Shown here: positions 1 through 9,909 of the stretch, one piece after another
Layout of the letters: the number at the start of each line of letters is the position of its first letter
How positions within the stretch are numbered: the stretch's first letter is position 1
From: Neocallimastix lanati (nom. inval.)
Taxonomy: Eukaryota > Neocallimastigomycota > Neocallimastigomycetes > Neocallimastigales > Neocallimastigaceae
Direction of reading: 5' to 3'
DNA: 64,000 bases
Assembly (NCBI GenBank): GCA_016946835.1
Contig: JACVTC010000002.1
Span: 31,001-95,000 of the forward strand
Position numbers and translations under genes: made by a program
The notes under the pieces: model-generated
Database searches by the model: none
The model's input: only the letters and a program-made list of their open reading frames with translations
Told to the model about the DNA's origin: nothing

Positions 1-1
1 G

Positions 2-643
2 AATGCTAAAAATATCATTATTCAAAATCTTAAATTCAGTTATTGTTTAGGTTCTAATAAAGATTGTATTAATGCTCAAAAATCTACAAATATTTGGGTT
101 GATCATTGTGAATTCTTCAATGATAGAAATCATGGTAAAGATTATTATGATGGTTTAATTGATTTCACTCATGCTTCCGATTACATTACTATTTCTTGGA
201 ATTATGTTCATGATCATTACAAGGCTTCTTTAATTGGTCATAGTGATAGTAATGCTAGTGAAGATACTGGTAAATTACATATTACCTATCATCATAATTA
301 CTTCAAGAATGTTGGTTCTCGTCTTCCATCTCTTCGTTTTGGTACTGGTCATGTCTTTAATAATGTTTATGAAAATATAGAAGCTTCCTCAGTTAATATT
401 CGTATGGGAGCTAAAGCTTTAGTAGAAGGTAACGTTTTCCGTAATGCTAACAAACCAATTTCCACTAATCTTGATTCTAAACAAGAAGGATCAGTTGTTC
501 AACGTAATAATGATTTCGGATCCACAGCCAATAGCAATTCTATTACTCGAACTGATGGACTTACATCAGTTCCATATCAATATTCAGCTGAAAATGTTAA
601 TAATGTTTACAATTCTGTTGTTAAAAGTGCTGGTCCACAATAA
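2..643 (+). CDS. Pectate lyase, family PL1 (3' part, cut by window edge)
   Basis: This is the C-terminal 213 codons of a secreted pectate lyase that cleaves polygalacturonate by beta-elimination. The open frame runs from the window edge to TAA at 641-643. It carries the PL1 signatures seen in the complete copies: WVDHCEF, then DGLIDFTHASDYITISW, then the SRLPSLRFG segment with the RxPxxR pattern holding the catalytic Arg. It ends in VVKSAGPQ, with no C-terminal dockerin. The residues ENIEASS match the copies at 12297 and 23051 rather than those at 17873 and 28660. It is on the opposite strand to all other copies, so it belongs to an inverted unit. The CBM1 and signal peptide must lie left of the window. 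Confidence 0.9.
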   Translation, partial: NAKNIIIQNLKFSYCLGSNKDCINAQKSTNIWVDHCEFFNDRNHGKDYYDGLIDFTHASDYITISWNYVHDHYKASLIGHSDSNASEDTGKLHITYHHNYFKNVGSRLPSLRFGTGHVFNNVYENIEASSVNIRMGAKALVEGNVFRNANKPISTNLDSKQEGSVVQRNNDFGSTANSNSITRTDGLTSVPYQYSAENVNNVYNSVVKSAGPQ

Positions 644-2264
644 GAAGTTAATTATTATAAAATTAAATTATAATAATTTAGATTCTTTTTATAAATTAAA
701 ATATATATTTATAGGAATAAAAATAATAATTCACTATAATGATATTTTTATAAATTTTTATTTTTAAATAAAGGTTTTCTTTTTTTTTAAATACATTATA
801 TATAAAATTATTTAATTTTATTTTTTTATTTCATTTCAAAAGTTAAATGTATATAATAATTTATAGATTATTATATATTTATTAATATATAAAAATTAAA
901 ATGATGTAATGATGTATTATACTATAAATAATGTATTATGAAATAAAGAAATATAAATTTAAATAAAAAGTTTTTTTAAAAATTAACATTACATTAAAAT
1001 GAATTATTAAAAATGAATTAAATATTTTTTTTTCTTTTAAATTAATATTTCATTAAAATGAATTAATAAAAATGAATGATTATTAGGTATTATTAATTTA
1101 TTTTATTAATATAAACCTAACATTTAAGGAATTATCTAAAATTTAACTTATTTTTCAAAATATTATAATTATTTTTTTAATTATAAAAGTTTTTTTTATA
1201 AGATCTTTACTATACTTAATATTTTAAAAATAATATTAAATATAAAATAAACTAAATAATTATAAATACTAATTTAATGTCATTAGGTTAAATTAATTCA
1301 TTATAAGGATTTTTTATTATATATTAATAGTGAAAAAGTGTTAATTTCTAATATTAATGCTTTTTATTAATAATGTTATAATAATTTAAAATTCATGATG
1401 TTCGTATCAAATAATCTTTATTTAATTTTAAAAAAAAATTATATATCGATAAAAATATTTATATACATCTATAAAACTCTTGAACTCTATGAAATATTTA
1501 GGGAAATTTATCTTGAGAACATTGAAAGATTAATTAATTAAGATAATATATAAATAAAAATATATAAAATATTTTATTTGAATTATTTATAATGATATTA
1601 AAATTTTATTTATATTCTATATATCTTTTTGAAATAGAATGATCTGATTAAAAAAAATTAAATATTCAAGAGGTTAAAAACAAATTAAAATATTATTATT
1701 ATAATTTTTTAGTAATCCCTGAAAAGGATTATTTATGAATTAAAAAAATATTACAATTTTCATAATAAAAATTATTTTAATATTAATTATTGGTTTATTA
1801 ATAAATCTATTTTCAAACAAAAAGTTAATAAGAAACATTCTTTTTTTAGTTACCCTTTTATTATATTATATGAAATTATAACATATATAATAATTATAAA
1901 TTTAAATATTATTATTTAATTATTAAAATATTTAATAAAAAAATTTTTTTTTAATTATATAGTAAATATTTTCTCCAAACATATACTTTCAGAATAGCGG
2001 GAAAAAAATAAATAAAAAAAAAAGGAATTGTGTCAGAACTTAAAAACTATTTTAATATGATATTATAAAATTAAAATTTTGAAACAGAAATAAATAAAAT
2101 ATAATAAATTTTGATTATTAAACTTAATAAATGTAAATATTATAGAAGGAATAATACTTAATTTTTTTTTATTTCTATTTTAATTCTTTATTTGTTACAT
2201 TTTATTAAAAATTTGTTTTATTTCTATTTTAATTCTTTATTTGTTACAATTTATTAAATATTAC
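644..2264. repeat. Inverted copy of the pectate lyase 3'-flanking block
   Basis: There is no gene here. The stretch reads as the reverse complement of the DNA downstream of the copies at 17873 and 28660. For example, the words around 1395 (ATGTTCGTATCAAATAATC) and around 1975-2040 (TCAGAATAGCGGG, GTCAGAACTTAAAAAC) recur inverted near 17190 and 16540-16600, and again near 27980 and 27310-27365. It ends in two 40-bp near-identical direct repeats at 2170-2209 and 2219-2258, then switches abruptly at about 2264 to direct-orientation unit sequence. Confidence 0.7.
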
Positions 2265-4125
2265 TGGTAAATTGCTTGCTTATTTGTGGTGCACGTATTA
2301 TTATTTAAGTTTAAAATTTTCTTTAATTAAATATTATATTATATTAAAATTTTGATGCATGTTATTATTCTTATTATTTATAAATAATATTTATGTTTTA
2401 TTAACATTATAAATATTTTAATAATATTTATAAATATTTTTTCTATTAATTTATTGATTAAAAAAATATTAAATATGGGAATACTTCATTATATGTATTT
2501 ATATAAAAATATATATTTTTATATTGTTTAATATAAAATTAATAGTTTTATATGAAATTAATATATGCAAATATATGTTTTATAATTATATTTTAAAATT
2601 TGATATATTTTATATAAAATTTATTTTTAAAATTTTTAAAATAACATAATAAAAAGATATGGAAAAAAAATTTATTATGTTACAATTTTATTTTAAATTC
2701 TAATTGTAAAAATAATTATAATAATAATTTTAACCTTAATAATGTTAATAATAAAATTACTATTAATAAATCATCATTATGAGCCTTTTAAAGTTATTAA
2801 CTTTATAAATATATTTTTATTTATTTATCTATTAAATAATATATTAAATATGGGAATATTTCATTACATATTCTTTTTAAGATTATATTAATTACTTGAA
2901 ATTAATATAAATTATATATATATATTATAGTTATATTTCAAATTTTAATATATTTTTAAAATAATTTTTAAATAACTCAAATTCATTGAAAAAGTTACTA
3001 ATAAAAAATGTTATTTTATAAACTTTTTGCTTTAATAAAAGATAATATTTAATGTAAATAATTGTTTATAATTTTAAACTCTAATCGTTATTACTGATTG
3101 CAAAGTTATAAATATTACTTGATAATCTTTTTTTTTAAACCTCTGGAATATTTAGTTTTCTTTTAAATAAAAAAAGTAAATATTTAAAAATTTAAATATT
3201 AATTTTAAGAATTAATAATTATTTTTTTATGTTATATAATATTTCAATAATTCTTATTTAAAAAATAAAATTTAAAATAATTTAATACTATTAATATTAA
3301 ATTCAATTCCTTCTTTTTTTTATATAATTTATAATTTTTAAAATACTATTATTTAAATAATATTAATTTTTTATTTACTAATTATTTTGTTCTTTCTTTG
3401 ATATTTTTTAAATATTAAATATAATTTTAAAGTTTTGGTTTCATGTTACAATTCTTTTTAATTAAAAAAAAAAAAAAAAAAATTTTTTTTTATTTATTTT
3501 CATTATATGTATTTAGTAGTTAATTAGTTAATTCCATATTTATAAACATATTAAATATAGTTTTTTATTATTATTATTATTATAAAATAATATTAAATAT
3601 GAGAATGTCATTTTTTTATTTTTAAAAGGATTAAGTTTTATCATATTTTTAATATAAATATAACAAATTTAAAAAAAAAAAAATAATAAAAATAAAATAA
3701 AATAAACAAATGAATAGAAAATACATAAAAAATAAATATATTATAAATAAAAAATTAATATATTACATAAATATATATATTTTTTAAAACTATTAAGTAA
3801 AATTTCCAAGTAATATTTAAAAAAAAAGTAACAAATAAAGAATAAAAACAGAAATAAAAAAATTAAGTATTATTCCTTGTGTAATAATTATATTTATTAA
3901 ATATAATAATCAAAATTTATTCATTTTTATTTATTTTTGTTTCAAAATTCTAATTTTATAATAGTATATTAAAATAGTTTTTAAGTTCTGACACAAATCC
4001 TTTTTTTTTTTTTTTTTTTTTTTCCGCTATTTCAAAAATATAAAAAAAATTTTTTATTTGATTTATTTTAAAAATTAAATATTAATATTTAAATTCATAA
4101 TTATTATATTATACATTATAATATT
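2265..4125. repeat. Direct-orientation intergenic block of the pectate lyase unit
   Basis: No gene is visible. This is a paralogue of 20210-22187: it has the same order of words, starting with the conserved block GGTAAATTGCTTG...TTATTTAAGTTT, then AAATATGGGAATA, a run of A next to a run of T near 3465-3490, and TTTTTAAGTTCTGACACAAATCC near 3975. It ends where the copia element inserted at 4126. Confidence 0.65.
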
Positions 4126-4396
4126 TGTTAAATATAACACTTAAATTCAGAAATGATATTTATATTTTATTATGTGTTTATTTATTTATTTATTTATTTA
4201 TTGCTTTTACATTTAGAAAGACCTTATTCATTTAAGAATATGTTATTACATGTTATTTATATTTATTTTCTAGTCTAACATTATTGGTAACATTTAACGT
4301 TACACTGCATTATATTATCGAATAAAAAAATATTTTACACTTAATAATGTAGTATAATGTACAATGTAATTAAACACATAACTGTGATATTTAACA
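4126..4396 (-). repeat. 3' LTR of copia element 1
   Basis: 271 bp. It differs from the other LTR by two substitutions (in AGAAAGACC and AAGAATATG) and one TTTA unit fewer, so the insertion is young. It has TGTTA/TAACA ends. Confidence 0.93.
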
Positions 4397-4407
4397 TTCC
4401 CCCTACA
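4397..4407 (-). promoter_or_regulatory. Polypurine tract of copia element 1
   Basis: On the minus strand TGTAGGGGGAA abuts the 3' LTR. It is identical to the tract in copia element 2 at 62688-62698. In this family it primes plus-strand DNA synthesis. Confidence 0.8.
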
Positions 4408-4417
4408 TTGGCATTTT

Positions 4418-7060
4418 CTACATTTCCATGATGAAGTCTGAGAAATATTTAAGCTTGGGTCCAGAAATACTTTTGGTTAATGGATCTGCCATCATTGAGT
4501 TAGAACCAATGAGTGTTAATTTAATTTCATTTTTCATAATTTCATCTTGAACATATTTGTATTTTATATCCATATATTTGCATCGTCCCTTTTGGTTTTC
4601 ATTTTCAGCTATATCCTTACATGGTTTATTATCTATTCTAATATTAATTCTAATGTTTTTGTTAAATATTTCATTAACTAATCTTCTTATCCATATAGCT
4701 TGTTTGGTACATTCTATTAAGCTTGAGTATTCGGCTTCTGTAGTTGATAAGGCTATATTTTTCTGTGTAATTGATTTCCATGATATTGGGCTATTTCCTA
4801 ATACAAAAATATATCCTGAAGTGGATCTTCTTTTAACCTCATCACCAGCGAAATCTGCATCACAATAAGCTCTTAAAATTTTCTTTCCGTTATAATGAAT
4901 TGAATAGTCCTTGGTACTTTTAAGATATTTTAGTATTTGTATACCTGCATTCAAATCAGCTTTTGTTGGATTCTCAGAAAATCTTGCAGCTTGATTTACT
5001 GCAAATGCTATGTCAGGTCTTGTTTTTGTTGATACATATAATAGAGATCCAATCAATCTTTTATAATCAGTTTTGTTAATTTTCTCAGAGTTTTCTCTAT
5101 CTTCTAATTTTGCATTAATACATGGTATTCTAGTTATTTTAGTATTGTTTATGTTGTAGTTAGTTAACATTTTTTCAATATAATCTTTTTGATTAATTTT
5201 GTAGCCTTTATTTGTTTTAACTATATTGATTCCAATAATTTTGTTTGCTGATTTATCTGTGGAGACTTTGTATTTACGTTTTATCTTTGAAACAACTTTG
5301 GTAATTTCTTTATTCTCTCCTGCAATTAGTATATCATCAACATAGAGTGTTAGTAATAAGCATAATTTATTATTTTTATATTTACCAAATAAACAACTAT
5401 CTGTATTATATTGAATTAACCCAATTTTCTTAAGAAAACCGGAGATTTCGTAAAACCATTGTCTTCCAGCTTGTTTGAGTCCATAGAGAGCCTTTCGTAA
5501 TAATCCTGATTTTCCACAATTGAAATTTTTATCACCGATTGGAATTTGTACATAAATTTTCTCATCTAATTTAGCGTTCAAATATGCAGCTTTAATATCG
5601 ATTTGTCTTAAATCCCATTTATATATAGATGCAATAGCAATAGTTAATCTAAAACTATCCATTTCTATTGTAGGAGAATAGGTGCAGTTATAATCAACTC
5701 CTTTAATTTGTCGAAAACCTTTGACGACCAATCTAGCTTTATATATACCATTATCTTTTATAGTAAAAACCCATTTAACGTCGAGTGGCTTAATGCCTTT
5801 TGGAATATTTTTATTTTCAACAATTTTCATTACATTATTTCCATATAAATTTTGTAATTCTTTGTTAATTGCGTCTTTCCATTTGTCCGCATTTTCTGAA
5901 TTCATAGCTTCTTCATAATTCTTGGGAATTAATGTATTAATGTTATTGACTCTATTTCTCTTGCGTCTTTCGTTTTCATCTGAGTCTGTTTTCCTTTCAA
6001 AAAATGGTTTATTTGATGTAGATACTCTATCTTTTATTTTTCTTTCTTCATTCAATTGATAATTTTTTCTTTTTCTTTTTCGATAGTTTTTTGTTTTCTC
6101 GTTATCAATTTTATCATTTTTGTTTACTAGTTTATCGAAAATTTTATTATTTCTTTTAATATTAAATTTAAAGTTCTTTTCTTTGTTCTTTCTTAGTTTT
6201 CTTTTATCTAAAGGTTCCAGATCACTAAAACTGTCCTCAGATTCATTCTCTGAATTATAGTCATTCATTTTATTATTATCATATATTTTATTATTTTCCA
6301 AATTTGATTTTTCATTCATCTTCATATTAGCCAGATTTTTATGATTGCTTTCAATTCTATTCTCAATAAGTTTCTGGTCTAAAATTTCATAATTATTAAG
6401 GTTTGATTTAGATAAATTTTTATAATTATTAAGGTTTGAAATTTTTAATTTATTCTTAAATTTGAAATTTTTGAAATTTTTATTCAAATTTTTATTAATA
6501 AAACTTTTTTTCACATTTTTGTTCAAAAAATCATTTTTTGTGATTTTTATACCCTTTATGTTATTATCGTTATTTCTATTAATAATAGTGTTATTTTCAT
6601 TACTTTTAATATTATCATGTAGGGTTTTGGCATGGTTTTCGTTTGATGAAATTTTTATATTATCTTCAATATTTGAATTTTTGAGTATTTCCTCTTGTTT
6701 TTCAGCTAATTTTTGATTTTCTTTAATTTTATCTTCATTGATTTTATCATCATTAATTTTGTCTTCTTCATTAATTTTATTTTCATTGATTATGTCTTCA
6801 TTAATTTTATTTTCATTGATTATGTCTTCATTAATTATTTCGTTTTCTGAATTATTGTCTAACATGTTTTCATTATTGTATTCATCCATTAAATCAATAT
6901 TATCTTCAATATTAATTTTATTCGGTTTGTTTTCATTCATTTCAAATTCATTATGATAAATAGATTGACTAAATTGATGTTGTGAATCATGTTGTGAGTC
7001 CTGTTCCCCCTCAATTTGTTTATCTGAAGGATTTGAGGAATGAAAAAAATGATGTGCCAA
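4418..7060 (-). pseudogene. Copia element 1 reverse transcriptase-RNase H segment
   Basis: This 880-codon open frame covers the C-terminal half of the pol polyprotein. About the first 370 residues are a Lys/Asn/Glu-rich linker with simple repeats (NEDIINENKI type). The RT core follows, from NADKWKDAINKE through KPLDVKWVF and RQIDIKAAYLNA to the catalytic YVDDILIAG. RNase H is marked by AYCDADFAGD, RRSTSGYIF, LSTTEAEYSSL, DNKPC and ADPLTK. It has no ATG of its own at the junction: it is in the +1 frame relative to the integrase and joins it at the seven-T run (coding strand). It therefore depends on a frameshift event or is dead. Stop at 4418; the LTR begins 21 bp further on. Confidence 0.85.
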
Positions 7061-8480
7061 GTGAACCTAGAGTACTTTCATTGAAGTATGCGTCACGAAC
7101 TATAATTATTGTTTTTGAAGTAATGTCGAGGACACGATAACCTGGGAAATCTGATGAGTATCCTAAGAAAATACCTGGTTTTGTATTATTTTCAAATTTT
7201 CCTTGTTTGTATCTATTAAGGAAAAATACTTTACATCCAAACACTTTAAGTTTAGATATATCAATTTTCTTATTAAAAAATACCTCGTTCGGGATTTTAA
7301 AATTAATTCCTTGATGCGGATTTAAATTATACAATATACATGCACATTTAATAGCTTCATCCCATAAAATAGGTGATAATTTAGCTGCACTAAGTAATGT
7401 TTTCGCGCAGTTATCTAATGTCTGATTAATTCTTTCAGCGCGACCATTTTGTTGGGGATTACCTGGTGTTGAATGATTGAATATAATTCCATTATTTTTA
7501 AGATAATTTATAAAATTAGAATTGTTATATTCTAAACCGTTATCAGATCTTACTTCTTTTATATTGTAATTACAAGTATTTTTCATAAGTTTATGAAACT
7601 CAATAAATTTTTGTACTGCTTCAGATTTGTGTTTCAGTAAGTAGACCCAACATTTTCTACTGAAATCATCTATGAATGTTATATAATATTTGTATCCACT
7701 AAATGATGGTGAAGGCTTTAGTGGTCCGACGATATCAGAATGAACGACTTGTAATGGTGAGGAACTTTTGTTGATTGTTTTGTTGAATGGTTTTTTCTTG
7801 AGTTTACTTATTTTGCAATCTTCACAATTTATATTATCATTCTTTTCTTCCTTAACGTTGTTGTTTTCTAGAAATTTTTGAAGATTTTGATTGTAATAGT
7901 GGCCTAATCTAGCATGCCATAATTTTAAATCGACATTGTTTATATTATAATCTTTATTTTTCATTGAGCTTGTATTTAAAGTAAAGAGGTTTTCATCATT
8001 TGTATAAACGGTAGTAATTAGTTTATTATTTTTAAATATTTGGAGTCTTTCTTTATTGTTATGCATATCCATTACTAATTTGAAGCCTTTTTTACATAGG
8101 TAATGAGTGGAAATTAAATTATTTTGTATGTTTGGAGCATAAAATACTTCTCCAATAGAAAAATTATTATTTTTATACATCCCTTTGTACATACCCTTTT
8201 TGTATATTCTATCGGATTGTCCGTTTGGGTATGTAATTCCTCTATTAGCAACTTCTTCAATGTTTGATAGTATTTTTATATTCTTAGATAGATTAATCCC
8301 TGTTCCACTATCAATGATCCATGATTCTATATTGTTATCTTCCATAATATTATTTTCTTCTTTTAAGATTTCGGTAGTTACTTTATTTACCCTTATATTC
8401 CTGGAAGTTATTGAACTGTTATTAAAATTATCTTTTACAATATTAGTTTTAATATTGAAGCAGAAGTCGAATGAAGGATC
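7020..8480 (-). pseudogene. Copia element 1 protease-integrase segment
   Basis: The open frame from just after TGA 8481-8483 encodes an aspartic protease start (WIIDSGTG) and the integrase pre-domain LWHARLGHYYN. The zinc-binding pair CEDC and the DDE integrase core follow: D in HSDIVG, D in RSDNGLEY and E in NGRAERINQ. The C-terminal GYSSDFPGYRVLD region precedes the frame break. The frame ends in TSFFSFLKSFR, but the homologous continuation (SSNPSDKQIEG) is in the next frame, so one extra base in the seven-T run (coding strand) explains the break. An internal ATG at 8345 is not necessarily a real start; family members translate this as part of one gag-pol protein. Confidence 0.82.
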
Positions 8481-8483
8481 TCA

Positions 8484-9515
8484 ATCTGAATTCGAATTGT
8501 TTTGTTCTTCATAATTAACGTTATAAGATTTGAAGTTTCTTTTACTACCTTTCCTGTTTGAAGATGTTCTTTTAATTTTAATTTTGTTTCTTGACTTATT
8601 ATTAATATTTTTCTTTTCTCCTCTATAGTTATTATTTGGCGAATTCGATGGATTGAAGAAACATTTATCAGTAGTGTGCCCATTTTTATGGCAATATTGA
8701 CAGTATTCGTTGGAATTTGCTTCTTTATTAAAATTATATGGGAGTTTCCCATTTCGGACTCTATTAATTTGATCTTCGTGTTGATATGTTTCCTTAATTT
8801 CTACTCGTTTAATACTTTTACTTTTCTTAATTATGGTACTTAGTTTTGTTATGTCTTCTTTTAAATCCTTAAATGTCTTTTCAACATATAGAAATGTGAA
8901 TGAATATGCGCGACTTTATTTAGTTCCTCTAAAGAATACAAGACTTTTGTTTCTTCACTTAGTTCTGGCTTATTTTGAGATTTTGCCTCGTTATTGTATT
9001 CTGTAAATAATGAGTTAAGATTATCTAAATACAATTTAAAGTCATCGTTTTCGATTTCTAGCTTTTTTATCTTCATTTCAATTTCAAATAATCTTGAAGG
9101 ACCTGTTTCTGAAAATCTTTAATTCCTTTATCATTAAGTAGGCACTTGTACAATTATTTAATAAGCTTTTTGTATATTCGTCGAGGCTGTTTAATATTAT
9201 AATTCTGACTGTACTGTCATATTTTAAATGTTTTTTATTTGTGTTTATATCTTTGATATTCTTTGATATATAATCACCCAATTCTTCAGAATCAAGGAAT
9301 AATTTTAAGTCTGAATGCCATTTGTGAAAGTTTTCATTTGTAATTCTAAAGTTTTGAATGTGAAATTTATTAATTGTGTTGGTTTGAATATTTGGAGGTT
9401 CTACTTCGACAAGAGTATCATTCATTGTTGTACTCGATGTATTTGTAGTCTTTGTTGTCTTTGAGGAAGTTTTTGAAGAACTCCCCGTAGCTGTTGAATT
9501 ATCTGATTTAGTCAT
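8484..9515 (-). pseudogene. Copia element 1 gag, frameshifted
   Basis: ATG 9515 starts a Ser/Thr-rich N-terminus followed by a copia-type gag resembling element 2 (FHKWHSDLKLFLDSEELGDYI against FLDWYEPLKRHLIANDLDIYI). At about 9105 the homology moves to the +1 frame (RFSETGPSRLF...ENDDFKLYLDNLNSLF) and returns to the first frame near 8900 (YVEKTFKDLKEDITKL). A CCHC zinc knuckle, CQYCHKNGHTTDKC, lies near 8665-8705. The frame then meets TGA at 8481-8483. The two frame breaks compensate, which suggests indels after insertion or a defective master copy. Confidence 0.75.
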
Positions 9516-9620
9516 TTTAATGTGACTGCCAATATTTCTTTATTTTAATATTTAATGAATGTTTAATATTTAATATATTAGATTTTGATATCAACAATTG
9601 TTAATGAATTATTGAGTCAT

Positions 9621-9634
9621 TGAGACTCTTAATC
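9621..9634 (-). promoter_or_regulatory. Primer-binding site of copia element 1
   Basis: The first internal bases after the 5' LTR on the minus strand read GATTAAGAGTCTCA. The complement, TGAGACTCTTAATC, matches the anticodon arm of eukaryotic tRNA-Lys(CUU), not a tRNA 3' acceptor end. See findings. Confidence 0.7.
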
Positions 9635-9909
9635 TGTTAAATATAACACTTAAATTCAGAAATGATATTTATATTTTATTATGTGTTTATTTATTTATTT
9701 ATTTATTTATTTATTGCTTTTACATTTAGAAGGACCTTATTCATTTAAGAATTTGTTATTACATGTTATTTATATTTATTTTCTAGTCTAACATTATTGG
9801 TAACATTTAACGTTACACTGCATTATATTATCGAATAAAAAAATATTTTACACTTAATAATGTAGTATAATGTACAATGTAATTAAACACATAACTGTGA
9901 TATTTAACA
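9635..9909 (-). repeat. 5' LTR of copia element 1
   Basis: 275 bp with TGTTA/TAACA ends, followed by target duplication ATATT. It should hold promoter and polyadenylation signals for the minus-strand transcript. Confidence 0.93.

Larger units (their letters stand above)
4126..9909 (-). mobile_element. Ty1/copia LTR retrotransposon (element 1, degraded ORFs)
   Basis: This is a complete element by structure: two near-identical LTRs (271 and 275 bp) begin TGTTA and end TAACA, with a perfect 5-bp target duplication ATATT at 4121-4125 and 9910-9914. Transcription is on the minus strand. The order is gag, protease, integrase, reverse transcriptase, RNase H, which defines Ty1/copia. The coding frame is broken by a compensating frameshift pair in gag, a TGA at 8481-8483 and a +1 shift in a seven-A run (seven T on the coding strand) at 7043-7049, so it cannot make an intact polyprotein by normal decoding. 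It sits in the pectate lyase repeat; the paralogous position near 22187 has no insertion. Confidence 0.93.

Noticed and set aside
444-767. 107-codon + frame (and the -strand equivalents at 12242, 17731, 22927, 28518, 50924) starting MLTNQFPLILI
   Set aside because: They overlap the PL1 C-terminus in another frame; their similarity just reflects the duplicated lyase genes.
8435-8752. 105-codon minus frame in copia element 1
   Set aside because: The zinc knuckle CQYCHKNGHTTDKC lies in the adjacent frame over the same DNA, so this frame is a shadow.
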